64,000 nucleotides of DNA from Roseinatronobacter alkalisoli (GCF_028745735.1 NZ_JAQZSM010000007.1:62001-126000), one strand, 5' to 3'; shown: positions 24,817 to 32,856, counted from the first letter of the stretch. Translations and numbers: made by a program. Notes: generated from the sequence alone by a model not told the origin.

Positions 24817-25194
24817 ATGGCGCGTTTGGAACATGTGAACATCACGGTGGCGGACCCGGATGCAACGGCGGCGGTGCTATGTGAATTGTTTGACTGGAAA
24901 GTGCGTTGGTCCGGTCCGGGTATGACAACAGGCCGAACTGTCCATGTGGGCGACGAGACCTCTTACCTGGCTCTATTCAGCTACGGGAACCCGGATGAAC
25001 TGCGTCAGGATAGCTACCGGACACGCGGCGCTCTGAATCACATAGCGGTCGTTGTCGATGATCTTGACGCGACCGAAGCTCGGGTTAAGGCGGCCGGGTT
25101 TCGGCCCGGAGAAGTCCATGACTACGAGCCGGGACGCCGGTTTTACTTTGTCGAAGCAAATGGCATCGAGATCGAAGTGGTGGATTATTCATAG
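24817..25194 (+). CDS. VOC (glyoxalase/bleomycin resistance) family protein
   Basis: A 125-residue single-chain VOC protein with paired beta-alpha-beta units: ARLEHVNITVADPDATA at the start and ALNHIAVVVDDLDATEARVK in the second half, ending RRFYFVEANGIEIEVVDYS. His in EHVNI, Glu near the end and the second-half His are candidates for metal binding. ATG 24817 has a GGGAGG site. Likely induced by SoxR, so it may detoxify or bind a redox-active compound; the substrate is not known. Confidence 0.85.
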   Translation: MARLEHVNITVADPDATAAVLCELFDWKVRWSGPGMTTGRTVHVGDETSYLALFSYGNPDELRQDSYRTRGALNHIAVVVDDLDATEARVKAAGFRPGEVHDYEPGRRFYFVEANGIEIEVVDYS

Positions 25195-25333
25195 AACCTG
25201 CAATGGTCAAACTGAATAAGCGCACCAAAGACTAGTGGCACCAACGGTTCCGCACGGAAACAGCGGCGACGAATTTCTTCGCAGAGTGCGCACATCCAGC
25301 GCCCTTCTGGCATGGCGGAGAAGCAACAACCGC

Positions 25334-25573
25334 TCAGGGCTCTTCGCGTTGACGCTCAACCGGAGCATTTGCGGCAGCAATGCGGGAGGGAGCTGCCGTT
25401 CCTGTCTGTGGTCGAGTGAATGCATCCTGCGGGCGCTCCATGAGGATAAGCCGCAGTCCCACCGCAAATAGTGAGCAGCCAGAGATACGTTCCAACCAGC
25501 CATGCAACCGTCTGGATTGACGAAGGCGTTGGCTGATGGAACCGGTGAACGCGGCGATCCAACGTTCATGCAT
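25334..25573 (-). pseudogene. Remnant of a LysE/RhtB-family exporter
   Basis: About 45 residues (FTGSISQRLRQSRRLHGWLE, then RISGCSLFAVGLRLIL) correspond to the last loop and last membrane helix of LysE/RhtB amino-acid exporters. The preceding five helices are absent; the opposite-strand SRAP fragment starts at its cut edge. Beyond the helix the frame continues with non-family sequence. A decayed gene fragment near the island boundary. Confidence 0.5.
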
Positions 25574-25901
25574 GTGTGGCCGCTACATCGACGCCAGTCT
25601 GCGCGGGACTGAATCCGAGCTGAGTGAAATCAAGATCAATCCGTTTCCAAGGCGCTACAACATCAAGCCGACCCAGGAGGTTTACGTTCTCCGGGATGGT
25701 GCATTCCCATGCGCGCGCCGGGGTCTGATCCCGAGCTGGACAAAGAAAGGTACGCTGAAGGACTGGCGCGTGACAACACCCAAGGCAAGCCCGCCAGAAA
25801 GCGCGCGCGAGGGAAACGCAGGGCAGGCGGGACAGAACGTGACCGAGCATGAATGTGCAAACCAGAACCGGCAAATTCTGCTAAGTTCTGGAGGCGAGTA
25901 G
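25572..25901 (+). pseudogene. Truncated SRAP (YedK/HMCES-type) gene at the island edge
   Basis: Starts MCGRYIDASLRG with the catalytic Cys2, then NIKPTQEVYVLRDG and RRGLIPSWTKKG, the first 60-65 residues of a SOS-response-associated peptidase (a protein that crosslinks to abasic sites in single-stranded DNA). The rest of the usual 200 or more residues, including the conserved His and Glu, is missing. The frame wanders on through non-family sequence and stops inside the tRNA-Cys gene (25899-25901), so the element boundary has cut it. Confidence 0.6.
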
Positions 25902-25962
25902 GAGAATCGAACTCCTGTACACGGATTTGCAATCCGCTGCGTAACCACTCCGCCAACTCGCC
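25889..25962 (-). tRNA. tRNA-Cys (GCA)
   Basis: Complete cloverleaf on the minus strand: acceptor GGCGAGT/ACTCGCC, anticodon stem GCGGA/TCCGT with loop TTGCAAA (anticodon GCA), T arm AGGAG-TTCGATT-CTCCT, discriminator T as expected for tRNA-Cys, and an encoded CCA. Its anticodon arm is the attachment site of the 12.9-kb island. The position-5 pair is A:T here, while the displaced 3' half at 12.93 kb would need C at position 5. Confidence 0.95.
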
Positions 25963-26011
25963 TCTGGCCGTAGCGGATACGCAGTCTGGCCCCCCGCGTC
26001 AAGGCCGTTTC

Positions 26012-26395
26012 TTAGTCGCGGATCATCACCATCGGGCCGATATTGCGCCCTGCCAGAATATGCATATGCAGATGCGGCACTTCCTGCACGCCATCATTGC
26101 CGGTGTTGGAAATCAGCCGGTAGCCATTGCCATCCGCGCCAGGGGTGACGCCAAGTTTCGCGCAGACCTGACCGATTGCGCGGGTGAAATCCACGATTTC
26201 GGCCTCTGATGCGGCAGTTGCGAAATGATCATGGCAGACATATGGCCCCTTGGGGATGACCAGCACATGATGCGGTGCCTTGGGGGCAATATCGGTGAAG
26301 GCCAGCGAATGCTCGGTTTCCAGCACCTTGTTGCAGGGAATTTCGCCACGCAGGATTTTGGCAAAGATGTTCTGATCGTCATAGATATAGGGCAT
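26012..26395 (-). CDS. HIT family nucleotide-binding protein
   Basis: A 127-residue histidine-triad protein, a cytoplasmic nucleotide hydrolase or transferase of the HINT branch. The sequence opens YDDQNIFAKILRGEIPCNKV and ends with the active-site triad HLHMHILAGRNIGPM. ATG 26395 preceded by AGAGGAT is preferred over a longer frame to 26497, which lacks family similarity. It lies directly beside the tRNA-Cys, with the sulfotransferase-like gene diverging to the right. Confidence 0.92.
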   Translation of the reverse strand: MPYIYDDQNIFAKILRGEIPCNKVLETEHSLAFTDIAPKAPHHVLVIPKGPYVCHDHFATAASEAEIVDFTRAIGQVCAKLGVTPGADGNGYRLISNTGNDGVQEVPHLHMHILAGRNIGPMVMIRD

Positions 26396-26481
26396 CGCAT
26401 CCTCTTGCAATGAATGGGTCTGGCGCGCAAGGTAAGCCAGATCGGGGTGGAAGGGCACCCCTGAAAACAGGCAGGCGGCAG

Positions 26482-27321
26482 ATGATGGAACATGCAAGCG
26501 GGATGGACCTTGCCCCAGCGCAATATGAGGGGTGCTGGCTGGCCTGCGGGGGGCGTCTGGTCTACCGTGAAGTCCCGAAAGCGGCCTGTTCGAGCCTGGC
26601 GCAACTGCTCTATCATGCCGATCATGGCAGGTTTTCCGGGGGCGATATTCATGATGCCGTGCAGGGTGTTGTCAAATGGCCCTTCGCGCCGGATCTGATG
26701 GGGCCTGCGCTTGCGGGGCAGGCCTTTGTGTTTTCGGCGCTGCGCAACCCTTTCGCGCGTATTCTGTCCACGTTTCATGAGAAGATCTGCATGCTGCAAC
26801 GCGATGGCAAACCCTATCGCGGGACCTTGCGCCAGGTGCTGTGGGAACGCTATGGCGCTGATCTGCGCGAGGGGGCGGACCCTGTGCCGGCATTCCGGCG
26901 TTTTTTGCTGTTTGTGCGCGATGCGCATGTGTTCCGGCAGCGATTCTGGTTTGACCGGCACTGGACGCCGCAGGCGCAACATTTGCGGTCGGTCACGTTG
27001 AATGGTGTGGCCTTCAGCCATCTGTTCCGGATTGAGGACTGGGACAGCGGGATTGTGCCGGTGCTGGCGCAGATCCCGCAGGGGCGGCGGCCGGACAGGA
27101 TACCGCGATTCAACAGCAGCCCGGCATCTGCGGTGCCGGTATCCGCATATTTCGATGATCTGAGCCTGCATCTGATGCAGGAGCTGTATCGCTGGGATTT
27201 CGAACTGTTCGGCTATGACCGGCATGACCCGGATGCCCGGCCCTCTGGCATGCCGGATCTTGCGGCAATCAACCAGCGGCTGAGCGATCCGCATGCGCCG
27301 CATTGGGCGGGGTTGAGCTGA
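26482..27321 (+). CDS. Sulfotransferase family 2 domain protein
   Basis: A roughly 279-residue enzyme likely to move sulfate from PAPS to a sugar or other acceptor. The 5'-phosphosulfate loop appears as YREVPKAACSSLAQLL (residues about 30-45), and the 3'-phosphate binding motif as VFSALRNPFARILSTFHEK (about 85). A mid-protein HLRSVTLNGVAFSHLFRIED matches the carbohydrate sulfotransferase group. The start is uncertain (26482 chosen, 26410 also open). A G/C homopolymer block begins 16 bases after the stop. Confidence 0.8.
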   Translation: MMEHASGMDLAPAQYEGCWLACGGRLVYREVPKAACSSLAQLLYHADHGRFSGGDIHDAVQGVVKWPFAPDLMGPALAGQAFVFSALRNPFARILSTFHEKICMLQRDGKPYRGTLRQVLWERYGADLREGADPVPAFRRFLLFVRDAHVFRQRFWFDRHWTPQAQHLRSVTLNGVAFSHLFRIEDWDSGIVPVLAQIPQGRRPDRIPRFNSSPASAVPVSAYFDDLSLHLMQELYRWDFELFGYDRHDPDARPSGMPDLAAINQRLSDPHAPHWAGLS

Positions 27322-27337
27322 ATTCGCGCGACGCATC

Positions 27338-27465
<128 letters not shown>

Positions 27466-27641
27466 CCTGCCCCACGGGAGCACCCGCGCGCACCTGTCGG
27501 CGCGGCGGGTGTTTGCCCGCGCACAGGCCCGTGCGCGGGCATTGCGCATTCCGCGGCGTGGTTTTGCTGCGCGCCATCGATAGCTGTTGCAACATGACGC
27601 CCTTTGCGCGACACTCCTGACATGATCCACAGGAGGTTGCC

Positions 27642-27971
27642 ATGCTTGCCATCAGCCCGCGCAAGGTCGTTCACATCATCTATCTGGCCCGCGAAGGGAT
27701 AGCTGGCGCGGCAGAGGTGCATGCCTTCATTGATGGGCTGAATGAAGATGAGCAGGCCAGCCTGACAGCGGTTGCATGGGTCGGACGGGGGGCGTTTGAA
27801 CCCGAAGATTACGACGAAGCCGTGGCGACGGCGATGACCGAAGCCACAACCCCCACGGCGGATTACCTGATGGGAATGCCGCATCTGCCGGAACATCTGG
27901 AAAACGGGCTGGAGGAACTTGGCATCGATGTGACGGGCGAGGAAGAGGATTTCCTGAAACAGGGGTCGTGA
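27642..27971 (+). CDS. DUF3775 family protein
   Basis: A 109-residue acidic protein common in alphaproteobacteria, of unknown function. It starts LAISPRKVVHIIYLARE, with the conserved ALTAVAWVGRGAFEPEDYDE region (here SLTAVAWVGRG) and TADYLMGMPHLPEHLENGLE, the usual DUF3775 landmarks. ACAGGAGG is an ideal ribosome site. It converges on the holin gene with 13 bases between stops. The short size and charge suggest a soluble cytoplasmic protein. Confidence 0.88.
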   Translation: MLAISPRKVVHIIYLAREGIAGAAEVHAFIDGLNEDEQASLTAVAWVGRGAFEPEDYDEAVATAMTEATTPTADYLMGMPHLPEHLENGLEELGIDVTGEEEDFLKQGS

Positions 27972-27984
27972 CGGGCGCTGACAT

Positions 27985-28503
27985 TCAGGCGTTGCCCTTT
28001 TTCCATTCCGCCAAGGCGGGGTTGGCCGCGCTGTCATGATGTTGCGGTGTGGCATCGGCTGACTGGCGCGATATGGCCATGGGGGCAGGGGCTGCCGGTC
28101 TGGTGCAACGCAGATGATGCGCTTCGCGTGCGCCGAAATAGAAGGCCACAACCGCACCCAGCAGCCACCATAACGGTTCGGGTACTGCCGATAATGCCAG
28201 CATGCGCAGGGCAAACCCGTCCGGGTCGGCCATGGCATAGACAAACAGCGCCAATGTGCCAAGCGCCAGCAGCGGGCGGGGCAGGCGGTTCAGCCCGTTG
28301 ACCGCCGAATCGAACCAGCCGCCGCGCCCGAACTGGAATTCCGCTGTGTGGCTGGCATGGGCTGCCTTATAGGCATCATGGCCCAGTTCCATGGCGCGGG
28401 TCGCATTGGGGCGGAAGACTTCGGCGACAGAGGTGACAGTTTGCCCTAATGCGCGGGCTTCGCGTGCGCCGCCAAACAGCAGGCCGAACAGGGAACGGAT
28501 CAT
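27985..28503 (-). CDS. 3TM holin, gene-transfer-agent type
   Basis: A 172-residue protein starting IRSLFGLLFGGAREARALGQ with VAEVFRPNATRAMELGHDAY, then NRLPRPLLALGTLALFVYAM and EPLWWLLGAVVAFYFGAREA as its main membrane segments. This matches the holin that works with the endolysin for release of gene transfer agent particles in Rhodobacter capsulatus (the rcc00555/rcc00556 pair). It would form holes in the inner membrane. The C-terminal 40 residues are low-complexity. The endolysin gene is upstream, separated by repeat copy 2. Confidence 0.8.
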   Translation of the reverse strand: MIRSLFGLLFGGAREARALGQTVTSVAEVFRPNATRAMELGHDAYKAAHASHTAEFQFGRGGWFDSAVNGLNRLPRPLLALGTLALFVYAMADPDGFALRMLALSAVPEPLWWLLGAVVAFYFGAREAHHLRCTRPAAPAPMAISRQSADATPQHHDSAANPALAEWKKGNA

Positions 28504-28570
28504 CGGATTTATCCTTTTGAGAGTCGGAGGTCGGGGGGCAGTCTGGTCTGAGGGGGGTGGTGGGGCAGGT

Positions 28571-28748
28571 GCAAAGCCCGCGCCACCGGTGGGCCGGGGT
28601 CTGCCGGTCCCACGATATAGAAGTTCACTTTATGCAGGCGGCACAATCCTGAGTTCAAAGTCTTGGCATAACGCCAGCGAAACCGGCAGGCCGCGGGACG
28701 GCCCACCGGTGGCGCGGCGGGCTGCGCCCTTTGTTCCGCGCCTTTGGG
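28571..28748 (-). repeat. Dispersed hairpin repeat, copy 2 (short form)
   Basis: Minus-oriented copy lacking the 45-bp module. Arms are of the C:G type: CCACCGGTGG/CTGCCGGT around the TCCCG loop, and ACCGGCAG with CCACCGGTGG at the end block, so all four arms agree. The core is GCCTGCATAAAGTGAACTT. It sits between endolysin and holin genes that are otherwise expected to form one operon. Confidence 0.9.
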
Positions 28749-28761
28749 ATTCCCCACACCG

Positions 28762-29361
28762 TCATCCCCAACCCCGCACCCGTTCACGATGCTGTGCATC
28801 CGACAGGTGAAAGCGGGCGCTGATGAATTCCTCGGCGCGGGTGATCCAGCCGCCCTTGCCGCCATCGCGCCTGCGCGCGAATTTGCGGCTGGCGGGGCGC
28901 TGGTCGGCAAGGCGGTAATAATAATCGCGCCGCGCAATGCCATATGCGTCGACCAGATGCGACGGCGCCATGTCATAGCCGCGATGCGCCGCTGCGATGG
29001 TTTGCGGGCCGATCACGCCATCTGCGGCCAGATCCAGCCCCATATCGGCCAGCAAGCGCTGCAATATGCGCACAGCATTCGCGCCCGCATTGACATACAT
29101 GTCAAACACAGTGGGCCATAGCGGTTCGGGCAGGTCCGCAATGCGCGGACGGGTGAAATAATGTTCCACATAGATTGCGATCGCCTGTTCGCGGGTCAGG
29201 GCGCGCACATCCTCCACCCCCACGCGGGCACCGGGGCGCAGGCGGCGCAGCGTGTGGATGGTGACACCGAAATTCGTGGCCCCGCCGGGATCATCTGGGT
29301 CATTGACGAAGCCGCCTTCGCGGGCGACGATTTCCGCAGCAAGCTGGGGGATGGTTTTCAT
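28762..29361 (-). CDS. Endolysin (glycoside hydrolase 108), gene-transfer-agent type
   Basis: A 199-residue murein hydrolase. The catalytic region is EGGFVNDPDDPGGATNFGVT (first Glu near 16, the family catalytic Glu), followed by AIAIYVEHYFTRPRI and a C-terminal peptidoglycan-binding helical part (GVIGPQTIAAA). ATG 29361 with AGGTG is preferred over 29394. With the downstream holin it forms a lysis pair like that used for gene transfer agent release in R. capsulatus; no other phage gene is in the window, which supports this reading over a prophage. Confidence 0.85.
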   Translation of the reverse strand: MKTIPQLAAEIVAREGGFVNDPDDPGGATNFGVTIHTLRRLRPGARVGVEDVRALTREQAIAIYVEHYFTRPRIADLPEPLWPTVFDMYVNAGANAVRILQRLLADMGLDLAADGVIGPQTIAAAHRGYDMAPSHLVDAYGIARRDYYYRLADQRPASRKFARRRDGGKGGWITRAEEFISARFHLSDAQHRERVRGWG

Positions 29362-29526
29362 GGGGCACCTGTTGCAAATCCGTGGGATGTGCAAATCTGC
29401 CAGTAGCAGGCAAATATCATCCTAGCAGGGCGTGCGTTGCGTAGCGTCGCGAATGCCCCTTTGCCCCTTTTCCCGCCGCCTGCTTTGGGCTATCTGGCCA
29501 GATACCGAAGTGAAGGATAGCCCGCC

Positions 29527-30648
29527 ATGACCTATGAAACCCCCGGCGAGGTCGAGCAGAACTGGCGCGATGCCATCTCGACCACCGAAGAGATCATCGA
29601 CGAGGCCCGCAAGGGCCGCATGTTCATCCTTGTGGACCACGAGGACCGCGAGAATGAAGGGGATCTGGTGATCCCCGCGCAGATGGCCACGCCAGAGGTG
29701 ATCAATTTCATGGCGACCCATGGCAAGGGGCTGATCTGCCTGACGCTGCCCGGCGAACGCATTGACCAACTGGGCCTGCCGCTGATGGCGTCCAGCAATT
29801 CATCGCGGCATGAAACCGCCTTTACTGTGTCCATTGAAGCGCGCGAAGGTGTGTCCACCGGGATTTCCGCCTATGACCGCGCGCGCACTGTGGCTGTGGC
29901 GATTGATCCCGCCAAAGGGGCCGCTGATATTGCCACCCCCGGCCATGTGTTTCCGCTGCGCGCCCGCGATGGCGGTGTGCTGGTGCGCGCAGGCCATACT
30001 GAAGCCGCTATTGATATTTCGCGCCTTGCCGGGCTGAACCCGTCCGGCGTGATCTGCGAGGTGATGAAGGAAGACGGCGATATGGCCCGCCTGCCGGACC
30101 TTGTGGCTTTCGCGCAGAAACACGGGCTGAAAATCGGCACGATTTCGGACCTGATTGCCTATCGCCGCCGCAATGACAACCTTGTGCGGGTGATGGAAGA
30201 AAGCACCATCACGTCCGAATTCGGGGGTGAGTGGGTCATGCGTGTCTATTCCGACACCACCCAGGGGGCCGAACATGTCGTGCTGATCAAGGGCGACATC
30301 ACCACCCCTGACCCGGTTCTGGTGCGCATGCATGCGTTTGATCCGCTGCTGGACATGGTGGGCACCGGCGGCGCGGGTCGCGCGGATGAATTTTCCGATG
30401 CCATGCGCCTGATCGGGGATGAGGGGCGTGGTGTTGTTGTGTTGCTGCGCGATACGCATATGAAAATGGCCACGGCCGATAGTTCGCCCCACACCCTGCG
30501 CCAATACGGGCTGGGCGCGCAGATCCTGTCATCTCTGGGGCTGCACGACCTGATCCTGCTGACAAATTCGGCAACGCCGCGCGTGGTGGGGCTGGATGGC
30601 TATGGCCTGTCCATTGCGGGCACCCGCAAGATTTCGAAAGGCGCCTGA
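29527..30648 (+). CDS. ribB: 3,4-dihydroxy-2-butanone-4-phosphate synthase with inactive RibA-like domain
   Basis: Riboflavin synthesis: makes the four-carbon unit from ribulose 5-phosphate. The 373-residue protein has an intact RibB half (residues 20-220) with DHEDRENEGDLVIPAQ, THGKGLICL, AFTVSIEAREGVSTGISAYD and GHVFPLRA. The second half has the RibA fold position but lacks its zinc Cys triad and catalytic residues (VRMHAFDPLLDMVGTG in place of the Cys-rich motif), so GTP cyclohydrolase II activity must come from another gene. It is the first gene of ribB-ribH-nusB-aat; no FMN riboswitch is seen upstream. Confidence 0.93.
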   Translation: MTYETPGEVEQNWRDAISTTEEIIDEARKGRMFILVDHEDRENEGDLVIPAQMATPEVINFMATHGKGLICLTLPGERIDQLGLPLMASSNSSRHETAFTVSIEAREGVSTGISAYDRARTVAVAIDPAKGAADIATPGHVFPLRARDGGVLVRAGHTEAAIDISRLAGLNPSGVICEVMKEDGDMARLPDLVAFAQKHGLKIGTISDLIAYRRRNDNLVRVMEESTITSEFGGEWVMRVYSDTTQGAEHVVLIKGDITTPDPVLVRMHAFDPLLDMVGTGGAGRADEFSDAMRLIGDEGRGVVVLLRDTHMKMATADSSPHTLRQYGLGAQILSSLGLHDLILLTNSATPRVVGLDGYGLSIAGTRKISKGA

Positions 30649-30649
30649 C

Positions 30650-31198
30650 ATGGCCGGACATGAAACCCATTACACCCTGCCGCGCCCGGAATTTGACCGC
30701 GCACCGAAACTGCTGATCGTTGTGGCCCCATACTACAAGGATATCGCCGATCAATTGCTGGCCGGCGCGCGGGCGGAGATTGAAGCCGCAGGCGGCAGTC
30801 ATGACACAATCGAAGTGCCCGGCGCGTTGGAAGTGCCGACCGCCATCGGGCAGGCGTTCCGCATGTCGAATTTCGACGGGTTCGTGGCACTGGGCTGTGT
30901 CATTCGCGGGGAAACCACGCATTATGATACGGTCTGCAATGACAGTTCCCGCGCGATTGCGCTGCTGGGGCTGCAGGGGGCCTGCGTGGGCAATGGTATT
31001 CTGACTGTGGAAAACCGTGATCAGGCCGTGGTCCGCGCTGATGCGGATGGCCAGAACAAGGGCGGCGGCGCGGCGGCGGCGGCGCTGCACCTGATCGCGC
31101 TGGCACGGCGCTGGGGGGGCGCGAAACGGTCCGTGGGGTTCCTGCCCGAACGCGCGGAATTCGACATTGCGGGCGGCAACGGAAATCCGGTGGCATGA
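30650..31198 (+). CDS. ribH: 6,7-dimethyl-8-ribityllumazine synthase
   Basis: Condenses the RibB product with the pyrimidine to give lumazine, the step before riboflavin. The 182-residue protein has the family pattern: VAPYYKDIADQLLAGA, EVPGALEVPTAIG, GCVIRGETTHYDTV with the catalytic His near 90, and GILTVENRDQAVVRA. It begins one base after the ribB stop and ends in an ATGA overlap with nusB, so the three are cotranslated. It would assemble into large shells in the cytoplasm. Confidence 0.95.
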   Translation: MAGHETHYTLPRPEFDRAPKLLIVVAPYYKDIADQLLAGARAEIEAAGGSHDTIEVPGALEVPTAIGQAFRMSNFDGFVALGCVIRGETTHYDTVCNDSSRAIALLGLQGACVGNGILTVENRDQAVVRADADGQNKGGGAAAAALHLIALARRWGGAKRSVGFLPERAEFDIAGGNGNPVA

Positions 31199-31683
31199 TC
31201 ATGACAGCGAACAAGAAATCCCCGACAGTCGAAGAAAAGCGCGCCCTGCGGGGGGCTGCGCGGTTTTACGCAGTGCAGGCCCTGTTCCAGATGGAAGCGT
31301 CTGATCGCGGCGTCGATGAAACCCTGCGCGAATTCGAGGCCCACCGCATCGGTGCTGAAACCGAAGAAGAAACCTGGGCAGAGGCTGACATCAACTTCTT
31401 CCGCCGTCTGGTGGATGCCGCAGTCGACCGTCAGGGCGCGATTGACCAGATGACCGACCGCGCGCTTGTCGCCAAATGGCCCATTGCCCGGATCGACCCC
31501 ACATTGCGCGCGCTTTTCCGTGCCGCAGGGGCCGAATTGCTGAATGCGCAGACACCTGCGCGGGTGGTCATCAGCGAATTCGTGGCGTTGGCGGGGGCGT
31601 TCTTTCCCGAAAGCCGCGAACAGAAATTCGTCAATGCCGTGCTGGACCATATGGCGCATGAGGCCCGCGCGGCGGAATTCTGA
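31195..31683 (+). CDS. nusB: Transcription antitermination factor NusB
   Basis: RNA-binding partner of NusE (S10) in rRNA antitermination. The 162-residue all-helical protein shows AARFYAVQALFQMEASD at the start and ARIDPTLRALFRAAGAELL plus ARVVISEFVALAGAF at the end, the usual NusB signature. The ribH-nusB order is widely conserved. ATG 31195 overlaps the ribH stop; an ATG two codons on is an alternative. Confidence 0.95.
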   Translation: MIMTANKKSPTVEEKRALRGAARFYAVQALFQMEASDRGVDETLREFEAHRIGAETEEETWAEADINFFRRLVDAAVDRQGAIDQMTDRALVAKWPIARIDPTLRALFRAAGAELLNAQTPARVVISEFVALAGAFFPESREQKFVNAVLDHMAHEARAAEF

Positions 31684-31690
31684 CCGTGAC

Positions 31691-32329
31691 ATGCAGCCGC
31701 GAATGACAGCGCAGCACTTGCTTCAGGCCTATCGGCAGGGTGTTTTCCCCATGGCCGAAAGCCGTGACGATGACCGGCTTTACTGGTTTGATCCCGTCCT
31801 GCGCGGGGTTCTGCCGCTGGACGGGTTTCATCTGTCGCGCTCGCTGGCGCGGCGCATCCGGACAATGCCGTTTCAGGTGACGCTTGATCATGATTTCGCC
31901 GGTGTCATGGCGGGCTGCGCGGCGCGCGACGTGACATGGATCAATTCAGAAATAATGCGCCTGTTCAATGAATTACACGCGCTTTCTCATGCGCATTCAT
32001 TGGAAATATGGGATGGGCGCGAACTGGTCGGCGGGGTGTATGGCGTGGCGATTGGTGGGGTGTTTTGCGGCGAAAGCATGTTTTCGCGCCGCAAGGATGC
32101 GTCGAAAATCGCGCTGGCCTATCTGGTCACCCATCTGCGCGCCTGCGGTTTCACGCTGTTTGATACGCAATATCTGACTGACCATCTGGCCAGTCTGGGT
32201 GGGCGCGAAATTCCGCGCGCCGCCTATCGCCGTACATTGGCAGCGGCGTTGCAAGCAGATGCCGATATCCGCCGCCTGCCACTACCGGCAGTTCACGATG
32301 TCTTGCATCTGAGAACCCATAAATCATAG
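31691..32329 (+). CDS. aat: Leucyl/phenylalanyl-tRNA-protein transferase
   Basis: Adds Leu or Phe from tRNA to proteins with N-terminal Arg or Lys, marking them for ClpS/ClpAP. The 212-residue enzyme has LLQAYRQGVFPMAE and YWFDPVLRGVLPLD at the start, WINSEIMRLFNELH, the conserved GELVGGVYGVAIGGVFCGES-like stretch (here with RELVGG), and FDTQYLTDHLASLGG. It lies seven bases after nusB and converges on the DUF2155 gene with a 37-base overlap of 3' ends. Confidence 0.95.
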   Translation: MQPRMTAQHLLQAYRQGVFPMAESRDDDRLYWFDPVLRGVLPLDGFHLSRSLARRIRTMPFQVTLDHDFAGVMAGCAARDVTWINSEIMRLFNELHALSHAHSLEIWDGRELVGGVYGVAIGGVFCGESMFSRRKDASKIALAYLVTHLRACGFTLFDTQYLTDHLASLGGREIPRAAYRRTLAAALQADADIRRLPLPAVHDVLHLRTHKS

Positions 32330-32688
32330 CGCGCATGGTCAAGTGCGTTCAGCGCCGGGCTTGATGCGATCATCCAGCCTGAAAACAACATCTGATCGGC
32401 GCGGGTGTCATGGATGTCAATCCACGCATAGGCTTCGGATGCCGGATTATCCGCTGGGTAGCGGCATTCCCTGACGCTGGCCACCAGATGCCCGATATGG
32501 GTTTCCTGCCCCTGTTGCGCGTCAAAATCTATCGTGGTGCCCGCCACACGGTCCAGCCCGCGCAGGATTGCGCCGTCTGATCGCAAAATATGATCGCTGG
32601 CACCGGGCACGGCAATGCCCTGCGCCAGTGCTGCGGGAATGGCGAGGGTCGTCGCCGCCAGAATCGTGATTGCGCGGAATATCATCAT
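32293..32688 (-). CDS. DUF2155 domain exported protein
   Basis: A 131-residue protein with a signal peptide (MMIFRAITILAATTLAIPAA, cleaved near ALAQ). The mature part has the DUF2155 pattern: LRGLDRVAGTTIDFDAQQGQ, HLVASVRECRYP, AYAWIDIHD and LFSGWMIASSPALNALDH with a final CKTS, two Cys that could pair. Position beside aat is conserved in alphaproteobacteria. Function unknown; the protein is likely periplasmic. The start at the double ATG (32688) is chosen because a longer frame has no family similarity. Confidence 0.88.
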   Translation of the reverse strand: MMIFRAITILAATTLAIPAALAQGIAVPGASDHILRSDGAILRGLDRVAGTTIDFDAQQGQETHIGHLVASVRECRYPADNPASEAYAWIDIHDTRADQMLFSGWMIASSPALNALDHARYDLWVLRCKTS

Positions 32689-32856
32689 GCGCCCCGTTGG
32701 GATATGTCCTGTTGGAACTGGCTTATGCATGAAGTCCGGCGCGAAAGCCAGCGTTTCACGGTCATCTTTGCTTGATCAGTGGCGGGGGCGTTGGGGCGCG
32801 GCCGCGTCGGCAGGCGGAAATGCGGGGCTGGTCGGATATGGCCTTTTGGGTGACGC

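Larger units (their letters stand above)
12953..25935. mobile_element. Genomic island at tRNA-Cys with type VI effector cargo
   Basis: The 20-base direct repeat TGTACACGGATTTGCAATCC at 12953-12972 and 25916-25935 flanks 12.9 kb that differ from the surroundings: visibly AT-richer stretches (about 16.2-18.8 and 22.5-23.8 kb), no copy of the dispersed repeat, and content limited to VgrG/PAAR, candidate toxins and immunity proteins, a TIR-like gene, soxR and gene fragments. No integrase, excisionase or relaxase gene is visible, so the element is either mobilised from elsewhere or decayed. No type VI secretion core genes are present. Confidence 0.7.

Noticed and set aside
12973-25915. An integrase or transposase for the island
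   Set aside because: No frame in the interval shows tyrosine or serine recombinase motifs; absence is reported rather than guessed.
29420-29526. An FMN riboswitch before ribB
   Set aside because: The conserved RFN sequence blocks are absent and the leader is too short.
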